Shown here: positions 44,394-54,665 of the stretch, in pieces
Position numbering within the stretch: the stretch's first letter is position 1
Layout of the letters: each line of letters begins with the position of its first letter
Assembly: GCA_944470555.2 (NCBI GenBank)
Contig: OX104134.1
Coordinates: 114,632,701 to 114,696,700, forward strand
Direction of reading: 5' to 3'
DNA: 64,000 nt
Origin: Heterobilharzia americana
Lineage: Eukaryota > Platyhelminthes > Trematoda > Strigeidida > Schistosomatidae
The notes under the pieces: generated by a model
The model's input: the letters and a program-made list of their open reading frames with translations, nothing else
What the model was told of the DNA's origin: nothing
Database searches by the model: none
Translations under genes and position numbers: made by a program

Positions 44394-44407
44394 GATACAA
44401 TGGGTGG

Positions 44408-44990
44408 ACCATTACCACTTACAGAAACACTATGGTTGCTAAATGCATTTCGTTACGTACATATTAAAGAGCATAGTGTGCTTACAGGTCTTCAAACATA
44501 TCTGTTTTAGTAACGTTGCTCACGTATGATGGAATCACCGTTTGAGCATGCTGAGGTTAGGCGAAAAGCACTAGGCAGGACAGGTATGTCTGTCGATAAG
44601 GTTGTGAAGCTTCAGTGAATGAGGTGGGTTGAAAGTATTGAGGATGCCAAGCCACCACCTTCCTCGACATTCAGTGTCAGCCAAAGTAAGAATGAGTTAG
44701 GAGGAGGCCTAGTATGACTAGACCAAAACCTGGAACTAATTTACAAAGTGTTTGACTGCTGGTTTGAGCCGTGTAGCACGGCACAGACTGTCTAGTTGGG
44801 GTACTCAAGAGCATATGAATCACTGGTTTCAGAACCTTGGAGACATAGCTTCAAATCGGTCACGACGTCTTCTAAAGATTGGAAATTCTCACTAACCTGT
44901 ATCTGCAATTTCCTTCTACCCCAATACACCTTTCTCTATTTTGACAGTTTTTTTCTCTCTGTTGTTCGCATGCTACTGTGAAGTGTAGTA
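44408..44990 (+). pseudogene. old plus-strand RTE relic, C-terminus and 3' end (3' piece)
   Basis: Continues the 40440-41529 relic. It reads LKSIVCLQVFKH (near 44465; normally EDIRRLQVFDH), HAEVRRKALGRTGMSVDKVV (about 44550) and MRWVESIEDAKPP, then the tail LSRVARHRLSSWGTQE. The element was split by the minus SR3-like insertion at 41530-44393. Confidence 0.7.
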
Positions 44991-45104
44991 TCCAGAATGA
45001 ATGTACTTCTGTACAAGGTTCTACGTCGATTTTTTTGTGACGCACTAATTTCACTACATACGAACGATGCCTTCAATATACCCGTTGCAAAAGCACTTCA
45101 CCTC

Positions 45105-45470
45105 TCATATCTTCCTTTCACAGGAGCAATGCTTACCAGATCTATAACAGAACAGAGTGGACTGCAACGCTGTAAACTCGCACTTTGACAGGCAGTCGGA
45201 CATCTCACCAGTTCCAGTGAAACGTTTAGTAAATGCCAAGTACGCCTTCTGCATCACATTTGAGATTTCATCAGCAACCAATACATTCGGGCTAGTACAA
45301 CTCTCCATGTAAGTAAACTGATAGACGCAGCCCACCACTTTACTCCCTATCAATAAACTTGGAGTAGTTGTAGACCAGTTCTGAAGCATTATCTTATATT
45401 TGACAAGCCCAAAAAGCATGCAAACACAAATGCAAAACAAAACAAGCAAAGTCTCTTGGATATGCACGGT
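45105..45470 (-). pseudogene. minus-strand RTE relic, RT thumb
   Basis: A 120-codon minus frame with GSKVVGCVYQFTYMESCTSP and VADEISNVMQKAYLAFTKRF. This is the segment after the YADD box in SR3-like RTs (ESEVVECVNHFTYLGSRISP, ADEISARIQKARLVFANLF). The catalytic palm is missing. Confidence 0.75.
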
Positions 45471-45474
45471 AATT

Positions 45475-45632
45475 TATCTCCGCCAAGATGTGGTGGAACA
45501 ATTACAATGAATATGCTGTTGCTTGTGGGAACGACATTGCTCACTGAGGGGCAGGTTGCAGCTGATGAGTCCCAAATAGGATGAAACGCCTCGTGGATTC
45601 CATTGTTAACAACCATCCATTATAAATATCAA
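45475..45632 (+). repeat. Sm-alpha-type SINE, hammerhead with lost cleavage triplet
   Basis: The plus strand reads GAACGACATTGCTCACTGAG (SINE body), then CUGAUGA (45553 region), GUCCCAAAUAGGAU, GAAAC, GCC and UCGUGGAUUCCAUUG. The catalytic boxes CUGAUGA and GAAA are perfect. The expected GUC cleavage triplet is lost by a small deletion (cctcgtgg where gcgtcctgg is expected). The enzyme side is therefore preserved and the substrate side is dead. The family end taacaaccatccatta follows. Confidence 0.75.
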
Positions 45633-46640
45633 GAAATGTTAGGAAAACATTGACTTGAAGCTTCCTAAAAGAAACCCAACACTAACAGAAGTGCTTTAGT
45701 TCGCAGAAAACAACTTCTTGTACTACTACATAGCGATGTGTAGACATGTTACTTTGTCGATTATAATGGCCATTACATCTGAGAATCATACCACAAAATT
45801 GTTATTCGTGCTGGAAAGCATGCAAGCTCTGTGAAACATTCTTTAAACAATCCTGTAGAAATGCGATTGCGGTTCATATCAGCTTCCATAACCACAAAAA
45901 TCACATTTAAGACACCAAAATTATTCAAGAACGGATTTTCAAACCAATGAAAATGAGTAACTGAGACACTTGATGCAAAAGCGGATTCGGATATTTAACT
46001 GAATTGGATATTACATTGAGAAAAGCATGTTTTACCAAAATAAATCTCTCTCTCTCTCTCTCAACCTGAAATTCTAGTTCATAATGCTTTTTTGTACTAA
46101 TTCACATACACCTACAAATTGAAACAAATCTGTTAAAAATTGCCATCATCGTCTTGAACTCACTGATTAATAATTAATGATGATAGTATTTAATCCCCTC
46201 TTTTCGTATTTGTGTGCATGTATGAACACCATAGACTGATTTGCTCTATTTGCTCACTAAAATTGCGACAACTTGCAGAGATCTGATTATGTGAAGTAGC
46301 GACTTCCATAAGGTTTCGAAACGTCAGGGAATTACTCTATACTCAACAAGAAGTTAACGAATATATATTTATATTTCCATGAGGATTAGTGATAAACCAT
46401 TCACCCAATTTTGTTAGTTACACTCACTGAGCCATGAGTTAGGGATGCAAAACACCATTTTATCTCAGCAGTTTTCATCACTGATTCATTAGTTTGCATT
46501 GGCAGAAATCATGTTCCAACAAAAACAAAACCTAACCCCCACATATTTACAGGGCTTGGGACAGATTATCTCACAAATAACTGAAGTTCTGTAAACAAAA
46601 ACCTGTGAAGATAGGACTGAAACCTAGATGTGAGCGAGTC
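45633..46640. other. unassigned intronic DNA
   Basis: Holds a (TC)n tract at 46045-46062. No other signal was recognised. Confidence 0.35.
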
Positions 46641-46691
46641 TATAATATCCCGACCGATAGCTGCTACCTTGACGTGGTGGTCGGGCTTGCA

Positions 46692-46944
46692 TATCACAAT
46701 GACCCAACACGCTATGCTGGTGAAACACTTGTTCCCTCGAGGTCCTACCATACCAGAAAGGTCTTTTGGATAGTGGTTAGACGAAAAGCAGTTACCATTG
46801 TGGTGTGAATTACTACACTATGATCGGGGTCTGAGGGCATACTACTGATTGGACAGGGTGTGTAACAGCAGTAAGGTGTTTCCCTTGGATGACCAGCAGT
46901 GCCGTGATGATGCTGCCTTCTCAATGGAACGGGGGTTAGAAAAG
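46692..46944 (+). repeat. 253 bp perfect inverted repeat, arm 2
   Basis: By eye, the exact reverse complement of 44089-44341. The spacer is 2350 bp. The two arms belong to the 5' UTRs of two oppositely oriented SR3-like elements. Confidence 0.85.
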
Positions 46945-47148
46945 GTCGGCCCCGAAAATAACACACTCCACCATACCCCACGGTCTGCCGGGCCGGCGGT
47001 GTTGGTTCACTTGTCGTTTCCTTTCGACCATCCGGCCCCAAAAATACAAAATTTCAAAATAATCATACTCAAAAGGCTGAGTGTGACAGGCCTCAAGCAG
47101 ATGTCCGATGGACTCTGCGGTCACGCAAATCTCTGTCAGGTACCTTAA
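46849..47148 (+). CDS. small upstream frame in SR3-like 5' region, status unclear
   Basis: A 99-codon frame starting MDRVCNSSKVFPLDDQQCRD. The minus-strand copy (44184-43966) has the same first 32 residues, because the DNA there is identical, and then a different sequence. It could be a LINE ORF1-like leader peptide or chance. No domain is recognised. The frame lies 5' of the endonuclease on the same strand. Confidence 0.25.
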   Translation: MDRVCNSSKVFPLDDQQCRDDAAFSMERGLEKVGPENNTLHHTPRSAGPAVLVHLSFPFDHPAPKIQNFKIIILKRLSVTGLKQMSDGLCGHANLCQVP

Positions 47149-47379
47149 GAAGAAATAGCCTTCCACGGTGTGGGCAGCCGGGAAGTGTCAACCGCTCCCA
47201 CAACTATATCAGCACTCAAGTTTCTTCAGACTGCTATCCACCCCCCTCATCATTACCTTTTAACCTTCCTTCACGTTTCCCAATTAACGATACTACATCA
47301 TCTTCAATTTCTCCTAGCTATGCAGCCTTCGACAACGATCTGAGTCCACAGAACAGTATCCCTGGTCTCCTAAAACTAC

Positions 47380-47968
47380 GCTTCAAAAATTACACATCGG
47401 GGCCTTCAATGCCTGCACCCTCCGTCAAATTGGTCAACAGGCTTCATTAGCAAAGACTCTAGCAACAAGGGGCATGGATGTGTGCTGTGTTTGTGAGACA
47501 CGCATACAGGACCCAAGTGTGGTTATTCACCTGACTTCTCCTGACCAATCTGGTGAATCCGCAAAATTCACCCTTCGAGTTTCTGCAGATTCGATAGCTA
47601 GCTCTCGTGGTCTTCCAGGTGTAGGCATAGCATTAAGTACTAGGGCAGAAAACTCACTACTAGACTGGATCCCAATTGATAGTCGCCTCTGCGCTATGAG
47701 GCTGAACGGCTCAGTAAGAACTAAAAGGAATAGGGAGACTCGCCGTTGTCTCTTTGTAATCTCTGCTTACTCACCCAGTGACTGCAGCTCGGATGAAGTA
47801 AAGGACGAGTTCTACCGAAAACTTTCTAGCTTTCTTTCGAAAGCCAAAAGTTCAGACGTGGTGGTTGCTGCAGATGATTTCAATGCACAAGTGGGTAGAC
47901 TGTGTGAGACAGAAAGGCACATAGGTGGCACTTCCGGAAGCCCAGTTAAGCGAAAACTGCTTAGATAA
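47380..47968 (+). pseudogene. SR3-like AP endonuclease domain
   Basis: The frame is open from before the ATG at 47474 (LHIGAFNACTLRQIGQQASL upstream, about 47391-47450). It reads MDVCCVCETRIQDPSVVIHL (the E catalytic region), VGIALSTRAENSLLDWIPID, FVISAYSPSDCSSDEVKDEF and SSDVVVAADDFNAQVGRL (the D-x-N catalytic pair in DFN). The frame is then lost at 47968, before the SDHxxV motif, which is not found. In RTE elements this nuclease nicks target DNA for reverse transcription. This copy is truncated. Confidence 0.85.
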
Positions 47969-48344
47969 TCGCTTATTTTTAGCTAGCACAAATTTCAGAC
48001 ATAAAGAAAGACACTGCCTAACATGGCGTTCACCGAGCTCAACATACCGATGGACAACGAAATACCGCTTTCAGTGAGAAATTGGCTAGGCAGTTGTCGG
48101 AACAGAACACTATCACTCACCCAAGAGAAGCTTAGTGTCATCTCTAGTCTACTGTAAAAGCAGCGCTGAAGACAGTAGCCGACTACAAAATAGTGGCTAA
48201 AAAGAGCCAGTGGATATCAGCAGGAGGGACGACTGAAACGATGGGCAGAACACTTCGAGAAGCAGTTTAACTGGCCTCCAGCCACGATTGTGTTGCCCGC
48301 TATCCAGTCGGATCCTGAATAGGATATAGAGACAGGCCCCCCAA

Positions 48345-49564
48345 CACTTGCAGAAGTCAAGAAAGGTGTAGGTAACCTGAAACGAGGAAGGGCAGCAGGA
48401 CCAGACGGACTAACCCCTGAGGTATACAAGAATGGTGGTAGAGTGCTCTTAGTCAGGTTAACAGAAGTCTTAACTAGTATACGAAAATCAAATACGATCC
48501 CCTCTGACTGGTCTAAGTCACTCATTATCCCAGTCTTCAAGAAAGGCGAGAAGTCCTCTTGTGATAACCACAGAGGAATCAGCCTGACGAACATAGTATC
48601 TAAAATCCTAGGTTCTATAATTCTTCGACGCCTGAGTGGAGCTTGGGAACAGCAAGCCCGAGAAAACCAGGCAGGATTTAGACCTGGCCGCCGGTGTATC
48701 GACCAAATATTCACGCTGCGCCAGGTCCTGGAACATAGGCATGCTTACAGGAGCCCGACAATAGCTGTATTTCTCGACCTGAAGGCGGCATTTGACTCCG
48801 TTGATCGGGAAGTCTTATGGCAATGTCTGTTACTGAAAGGCGTGCCTAGTAAGTACATCACCTTATTGAAAGCTCTTTACTCGAACACTTGTGGGCATGT
48901 TAGAGCCTATGGCGAGTTGTCCAGGGAGCTATACTCATCAAGTGGTGTCCGTCAAAGATTCCCACTCTCTCCATTCTTATTTAATTTTATCATAGATATT
49001 CTTATGGAGGTTTCCCTCTCGTCACCTAATTACACAGACGTTGACCTAATCGGTGGAGAATTTTCGCTAGATCTAGGATATGCAGATGACATAGTTCTGT
49101 TAAGTGAAGACGCTGACAAGATGCAGAGTCTTCTGAACACTTCGAGTAGCAATTTGAGAATGTTTGGGATGCGATTTTCACCACTCAAATGCAAATTTTT
49201 GCTCCAGGACTGGTCTTCAGCTGTACCGCGGCTAACAATAGAGAGTGAAGTGGTTGAGTGTGTTAACCACTTCACTTACCTGGGAAGTAGGATCAGCCCT
49301 GGTGGGTCAGTTGCCGATGAAATCTCTGCACGGATACAAAAGGCTCGATTGGTTTTTGCCAATCTATTCCACCTATGGCGCCGCCGTGACATCCGTTTGT
49401 CTATTAAGGGTCGCATGTACTGCACAGCAGTCCCCTCTGTTCTACTGTATGGCTGTGAAACATGGCCATTGAAAGTGGAAGATATAAGGAGGCTTCAAGT
49501 GTTTGACCACCGTTGCCTTCGTAGTATAGGACGTATTCCGTGGTGTCACCCACCACGTGAGTAA
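48345..49564 (+). pseudogene. SR3-like reverse transcriptase
   Basis: The longest coding frame in the window (373 codons from 48443; alignment extends back to about 48345 as LAEVKKGVGNLKRGRAAGPD). Motifs in order: VFKKGEKSSCDNHRGISLTN, ENQAGFRPGRRCIDQIF, FLDLKAAFDSVDREVLWQ (motif A), SSGVRQRFPLSPFLFNFI (motif B, with QR in place of QG), LGYADDIVLL (motif C, both Asp kept), KCKFLLQDW and FTYLGSRISPGG (thumb). It ends early at 49564 by a frameshift; the C-terminal words continue in other frames (HRLRWLRHVLRMPSHRLPRH). The QG-to-QR change and frameshifts make activity unlikely. Confidence 0.9.
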
Positions 49565-50111
49565 TGCAGAAGTCAGGTGTAGAGTTTTGGGGGGTGGGAG
49601 CAGAGGTAAATCAGTAGACCAGGTTATAAACCTTCATCGATTGAGATGGTTGAGACACGTACTACGTATGCCTAGTCACCGATTGCCTCGTCACACAATG
49701 TTGGCCGAAGTAGGTTCAGGCTAAAAAATGGCTCGAGGCGGCCAGACTAAAACATTGCATCAATGTATGAAGTGTTTGTTGATCTGAGACATGTGGGGCG
49801 ATGCAGATTAGGTGGTTGGGGTCCGCGGGACCAGAGAAACTAGTGGTTGGAGACCCTAGCTGATATGGCTCAGAACCGAAGTCAGTGGCGCAGATGTATA
49901 CACACATTATCCTCATCTTAACAACTCTATACCGAATCTCACCATTTTGTCACTCCTCTTTCTTTTCTTCTCGTACTTTATATTTCTTTTGACTGCATTC
50001 ACTTATCTTCATCCTTCACCTCACTACCTTTCTACTTGATGAACTGACGTGAGGTGTGGCAACTCGGACCGTTACGCAGTAATGCCTGGTCCTATGTTGA
50101 TTTGGATGGAT

Positions 50112-50438
50112 GGATGGAGTCCACTACATATTCACATAAACTATTATATGTATATATTCATACCTACTGGTGGGACTAACCATAATTCTGAGCTGGCAAC
50201 GTGGTGGGACTACTGTGACTCATGCGAAATATAACATTGTAGAAAACGCGTTTAAGTGCGCATACCATTGAGTGAGGCTTCTAATCAGCATCCGCTTATG
50301 CGGTTAGGATATATTACACAAATTCTATGGAACCATTCACCCCAGTGCATAACCTTAGCAGAAGTCGGTCAATATCAAAGTGGGGAGCGGCAGTACTGCG
50401 TAACGGTTCAAATTCTCGTAGCTTACACAAAACACCGA
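50112..50438. other. unassigned intronic DNA
   Basis: Short stretch between the SR3-like tail and the SR2-like 5' half. No signal was recognised. Confidence 0.3.
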
Positions 50439-52036
50439 GGTAACTAGTTCACTAATTACTAGCCAGTCCTAAGCCCGCATAAAGAGGGAAGGTTGGGCAT
50501 ATGGCTAGCAACCCTACCCCGTAAAACCAATCTAACCGCTAAAGAAACTTCAAAGCACAAAGAAAATATAGAACACAAAACTAAACTTATTCCTCACTGG
50601 GATCGGAAAGGCGAAATGACGCCAGTTGGTGAAAGCATTGGGGAAGCCAATTGGTCGATGTATCTTCGCTTCTCTCCATGAAGGCAAAAGTAAGCATAGG
50701 GACATGGAATGTCCCAACAATTTTTAAAGCTGGCTGGCAAGGCTGCCCAGATTGCCAAAAACATGAAAAGGTGCAGCAGGGAAGTGCTAGAAATCTGCAA
50801 AAGCAGATGGAATGCAACTGGACTCTACAAACTGTCAGCTGCAGAGTTAATAATCTACCCGATATTCTAACCCAGATGAAAACCACGACCACACCACACT
50901 GAGTTATGGGGTGGCTATCCTGAAATCCCTAACAGCATCGAAGGCTTTCTCTCATGCACTGGAAAACAATCACCTACAAGATAATGACAGTAAGATTCAA
51001 CTCAAAAGGAAGGAAAGTCACAATCATTCATTGCTACGCTACACACCTACAAATAATGCAGATCAGGAGAAGAAGGAAGAATTCTGCAGACAACTGCAAT
51101 CAATAACAGTCAAGACCGCACACCACTTGGCGACATCGAAATTCGAATGGTTGGGGTGACATGATTGACAAACTAGGGGCAGACAACACAGGTGGAGAAC
51201 TCATCATGGGTCAAGAGGCACTCGGTGAATTGAATGAGAATGAAGAACTATTTGCAGACTTCTACGCATTTAATGATTTGGTGATTGGAGGCAGTGTGTA
51301 CAAACACAAGGATATTCACAAGGCAGCGACATGGATTTGATTTCACCAGATCAACACACTACACTAAAAATCAGATCGACTTCATCTCAATGTGAAGAAA
51401 GTGGAGACGCAGCCTACTGGACACAAGATCAGATCAAGAAGGGGAGCAGATGTAGGTTCACACCACTCACTGTCCAGTGCAACGAACCTACCTTCAAAAT
51501 CAAGTTGAAAGCCTTCAAAGAAGTTGGTGATAGACCACAATTGAAGTTCAACACCCAGGACACAAACTGAACTGGAGGACGAAACTACAAAGGACATCTT
51601 CATGTCAGTTAGGCATCAGGACAAAATGGGAGATATTAAGCAACATCCCTGAAGAAACCTGTGTGGAAGAACACCGGAACTCTGTGAAAGAGATGTGGAA
51701 GGAAACCAGCATAGCCGTGTTACGAAGGAAGAAGAAGAAGAAGAAGAAGCAAGGCAAGGAATGGTATGGATCTCGACGGACACATGGAAGCTGATAGAGA
51801 AGGGAGAGATAGAGGAAGATGGTGAAGCAGAAGATGAACAACTGCAGTGCAATGCAGGGATGATCAACGAAAACAGGAACTAAACACAACCTATAAAACA
51901 CCACATTTGACAAAGAAGTGAAGAAGAGTGCGCCCAAACACAAAAGACACTTCTACAACACACTTGCAACTGAAGCAGAACAGGCTGCAGGTAGGAGAGA
52001 CAGAGACCTGACAACACTATATCAAATAACCAAGTT
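50439..52036 (+). mobile_element. SR2-like RTE LINE, 5' half only
   Basis: Follows copy 1 from about 21094 to 22714 with scattered substitutions, then stops abruptly after ctatatcaaataaccaag. It contains the 5' UTR and the endonuclease pieces (LRYTPTNNADQEKKEEF; NDLVIGGSVYKHKDI), with an extra G near 51157 shifting the frame. The break is at the same element position where copy 2 (30985) begins. It sits in CFAP20 intron 4. Confidence 0.9.
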
Positions 52037-52625
52037 TACACTTTCATATAGTAGTACATAACTAACGGATGATCCCGCAATAAATTTCAACACAATGTAA
52101 AAACAAATAAATGAAAAATATGATCAATCTACTTAGCCGCGAATTCCGGCATGAGAATAAAACCACCTTTTATCAAGAAAGTTATTTATGTATTTACTCT
52201 TTTAGTCGCTGAGCTTGAAAAATTTTGTGACCAGAGAGAATAACGACAAACTACAAGAATTTTCTGAAATATCACAATCCAGCTATATATCTGTGCATAG
52301 TTCTTGTGAATTGAAATGCTTCAGAGTTGCACACAGACCTAGTCCCAGTAAGTTACTGAACTATTACCCCTAAACATGTTCTGCTCAATTTGTTAGAAAT
52401 TACAAGAACGAATTATTTGCAGGTAAGACAACTAGTGGAAATCAGGTTCTAAGGAACTTAGTCAAACAAGAACAAGTTTCTGTTTGAAAAAGCTGACCTT
52501 TGAAATCAGGAAGACATCCCGAATAACTGTAGGCTTCAGAGCTTACATTAACTTGCTGCAGCTCCAAGTCTACATATCTGTACTCATTTGTTATGCAAAT
52601 ACCCAAATTTTAGAAAGACACACAC
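52037..52625. other. CFAP20: donor-proximal part of CFAP20 intron 4
   Basis: About 590 nt of DNA without a recognised repeat. A plus-strand open stretch (SLKNFVTRENNDKLQEFSEI, about 52212-52380) has no known domain and is probably chance. Confidence 0.4.
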
Positions 52626-53213
52626 CTGGATACGAATCACTTCTACAAAGTTGGTACCATAGGCGCGCTTTGTAAAGTCTGCAACATTGAAGTACACATT
52701 GTTCCAATCAGCTTCTAAACGCAGAGGCATAGTACATATAAACGGTTTCACTCGCGTCGTGCTTTGATAATTGCTAGCCCTGAAACGTCTTTTCACGCCC
52801 TGATCGTCCAAAATCTTGAAATCAACTACGTAACCGACAATATAATATACCTGAATTTCGAAGGTGAAATATTTATTAAGGTTCTTCACTATCAAAACGA
52901 GGAAAGGTAGCTTGATGCCTAGTGCTTTCCTTGGGTCCGCTGGACACGAAATGTATGTACTTCTAAATGAAATAAGAAAGAGATAATTCAGGAGACCATA
53001 CGAAACATTGCTTCCCAACAATTCTAAGACCAAAGATTGGATATCATTGTCTGTAATCCTTTTTATATGTCCATTACGAACCTAGTTATATTAAGATTTT
53101 TGATTATTTGTGAAACCAATAAAGCGAACTTTTTTGTCCCAAATTTGCAAGGGTTTAGTCCCAACACTGAATAGAATGGATAAGAAACCACTCTGGAATG
53201 TATTTCTAAACAT
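52626..53213 (-). CDS. CFAP20: CFAP20/BUG22, exons 1-4
   Basis: The first 155 codons of the conserved ciliary protein CFAP20. The ATG is at 53213-53211. Exons: 53213-53130, 53081-53002, 52962-52851 and 52814-52626. The introns are 48, 39 and 36 nt, all GT-AG. Reading: [126 protein letters not shown]. Known role in animals and ciliates: inner-junction component of axonemal doublet microtubules affecting ciliary motility and tubulin modification. In flukes it would serve flame cells, sperm and larval cilia. The donor after exon 4 leads to exon 5 at 38728. All frames are intact. Confidence 0.96.
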
Positions 53214-53515
53214 TATGTAACGCTTGCTTCGTTTACGCGCTTTTTAGCTCCAGCTCAGTGCATCGAAATAAACTTCAACTTCATGTTGTAGAATTGGTGG
53301 ACGGTGGTTCCTTGAGTTATACATCTGTTTTATTAGGATAAACTCTTGGTTTGGATCGGTTGCAATTGTCTTCTTGGTTCCGAGAAACCTGAAAGGATAG
53401 AAATATTTGCTTATTAATAAATCTGGTCACAGTAGGTAGCATTACTCCCCCTGATCTGTAAACGACTGAAAGCTTCTCGAGTGCAACCTATCGGTGCTAC
53501 AAGACTCTAGATGTG
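53214..53515. other. CFAP20 upstream region
   Basis: Only about 300 nt separate the CFAP20 start codon from a CR1-like LINE relic, so the promoter is either compact or overlaps repeat DNA. No TATA-like or other element can be assigned with confidence. Confidence 0.35.
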
Positions 53516-53519
53516 AATC

Positions 53520-54665
53520 TTAACTCCTTTTGAAAGTACCAGATGATAGGAATGTAACAACGTCTGAAGGAACAGAGTTCCACAGTTTACAAGCTCTAAC
53601 TGCAGACGAGTTAACACGGACCTTGGTACTTGCTCCCTCATACTCTACCCTTAACGGGTGGCCCCCTAGGGTGGTGGTTCTGATCATAGCTTGAAAAGAA
53701 TCAGCTAGGGCGATGAGGATTACGGGCAATGTGATACATCATGCATATTTCCCCCTCTGGTCCTCCAGTATTGTACTGGGTTCAGCATAAAAGCAACCAG
53801 GCGATCCAGGTAAGGTTTGTACCCTAACCAAGTCACCATCATCGTAGCTCTTATGTGAACCCACTCTACGATCGCTGTGTCCTGCTTCAGGTATGCGGAC
53901 ATCAGGAGCGAATTTTTTCAAGATGAGGACGAATAGAGTCCATACGCTGTCATTAAAATAGCCAAAAGTAGACTCTCTGAAGTCCGCGGAAGAAACCGAA
54001 GACTCCATAGGCCTAGCTGGCTAAAATACGACAGTGAACTGAGACTTTAAGCGTGTCACAAAGTAACTCCCAGATATTGTTTCACATTTGAGTGACTGAT
54101 ATTTAACTCACTCGGAGAGTAAGAACTGGAACTATGTCCATACTTGTCAACCACCATAATCCTAGACGTCTCGTAGCCGATAGGGATAAGGTTTTCAGCA
54201 GTCCAATTTGGGATTTCCATAATGTCTTTTTGGAGGACCGAAATATCTGTTGGCACCTGTATTTCCCTCCAAATCTTCGGGCCATCGGCGTATCATGGTG
54301 AATGATGATTGAAGGATCCTGGTGGGTCACTGATGAAAGCAAGAAACAGTAATGGGTCCAGAGCAAAGCCCTGAGGAACACCACTCACCTTCGATAACAA
54401 GTAGAATAAAGGGGAGCCAACTTTAACTAACCGCAACTAAACTTAAAGATAATCCCAAAGCCAAATTGGTAATCTTCAATGTACATCCACAAGCCGAATA
54501 ATCTTATATGGGATATCATGACAAACACTGTCAGAGACCATACAAGAGTCAGGTAAACCTATCCGAATTGGCTTTTTCGGCCAGAAAGAAGGAAACCAGT
54601 TAGTCCAAGCTATTAAGAAGCGGGTGTTACAATACCTTCCACGTTGAAAGACATTTGAGATTGAG
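53520..54665 (-). pseudogene. CR1-clade LINE relic, RT palm to C-terminus
   Basis: The minus strand reads RGRYCNTRFLIAWTNW (about 54650), then VSGVPQGFALDPLLFL (about 54380-54340; motif B) and YADGPKIWREIQVPTDISVL (YADD changed to YADG, about 54280). WTAENLIPIGYE and SNVKQYLGVTL follow (66-codon frame 54256-54056). The C-terminus is RTTTLGGHPLRVEYE ... RACKLWNSVPSDVV (69-codon frame 53729-53520), typical of CR1 (SR1/Perere-1-like) elements. The 5' side ends at the Gypsy LTR. Confidence 0.8.

Larger units (their letters stand above)
46650..50111 (+). mobile_element. SR3-like RTE LINE, near full length
   Basis: A 3.4 kb element with 5' UTR, AP endonuclease, RT, 3' UTR and (GGAT)n tail, the longest SR3-like copy in the window. 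The 5' end begins near cccgaccgatagctgctacc, where the sequence can form a 7 bp stem with ggtcggg at 46678-46684. The coding region is interrupted between endonuclease and RT (stops and an apparent deletion at 47968-48440) and again near 49564. No clear TSD was found. Confidence 0.85.
38729..52625 (-). other. CFAP20: CFAP20 intron 4, 13,897 nt, filled with retroelements
   Basis: Donor at 52625 (CAG|gtgtgt on the minus strand) and acceptor at 38729 (tttttag|ATC). The other three introns of the gene are only 36-48 nt. From acceptor to donor the intron holds a (TA)n tract, a minus RTE relic split by a plus SR3-like 3' piece, an old plus RTE split by a minus SR3-like element, an Sm-alpha SINE, a near full-length plus SR3-like element, and the 5' half of an SR2-like element. 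The donor-proximal 590 nt show no repeat. Confidence 0.9.

Noticed and set aside
46650..46690. HDV-like ribozyme at the 5' end of the SR3-like element
   Set aside because: A cccgacc/ggtcggg stem exists, but the nested double pseudoknot needed for an HDV-like fold could not be laid out by eye. A covariance-model search would be needed.
52584..53033. A single-exon 149-codon gene on the minus strand
   Set aside because: This open frame reads through introns 2 and 3 of CFAP20 and past the exon 4 donor. The spliced model restores the conserved protein and its length.
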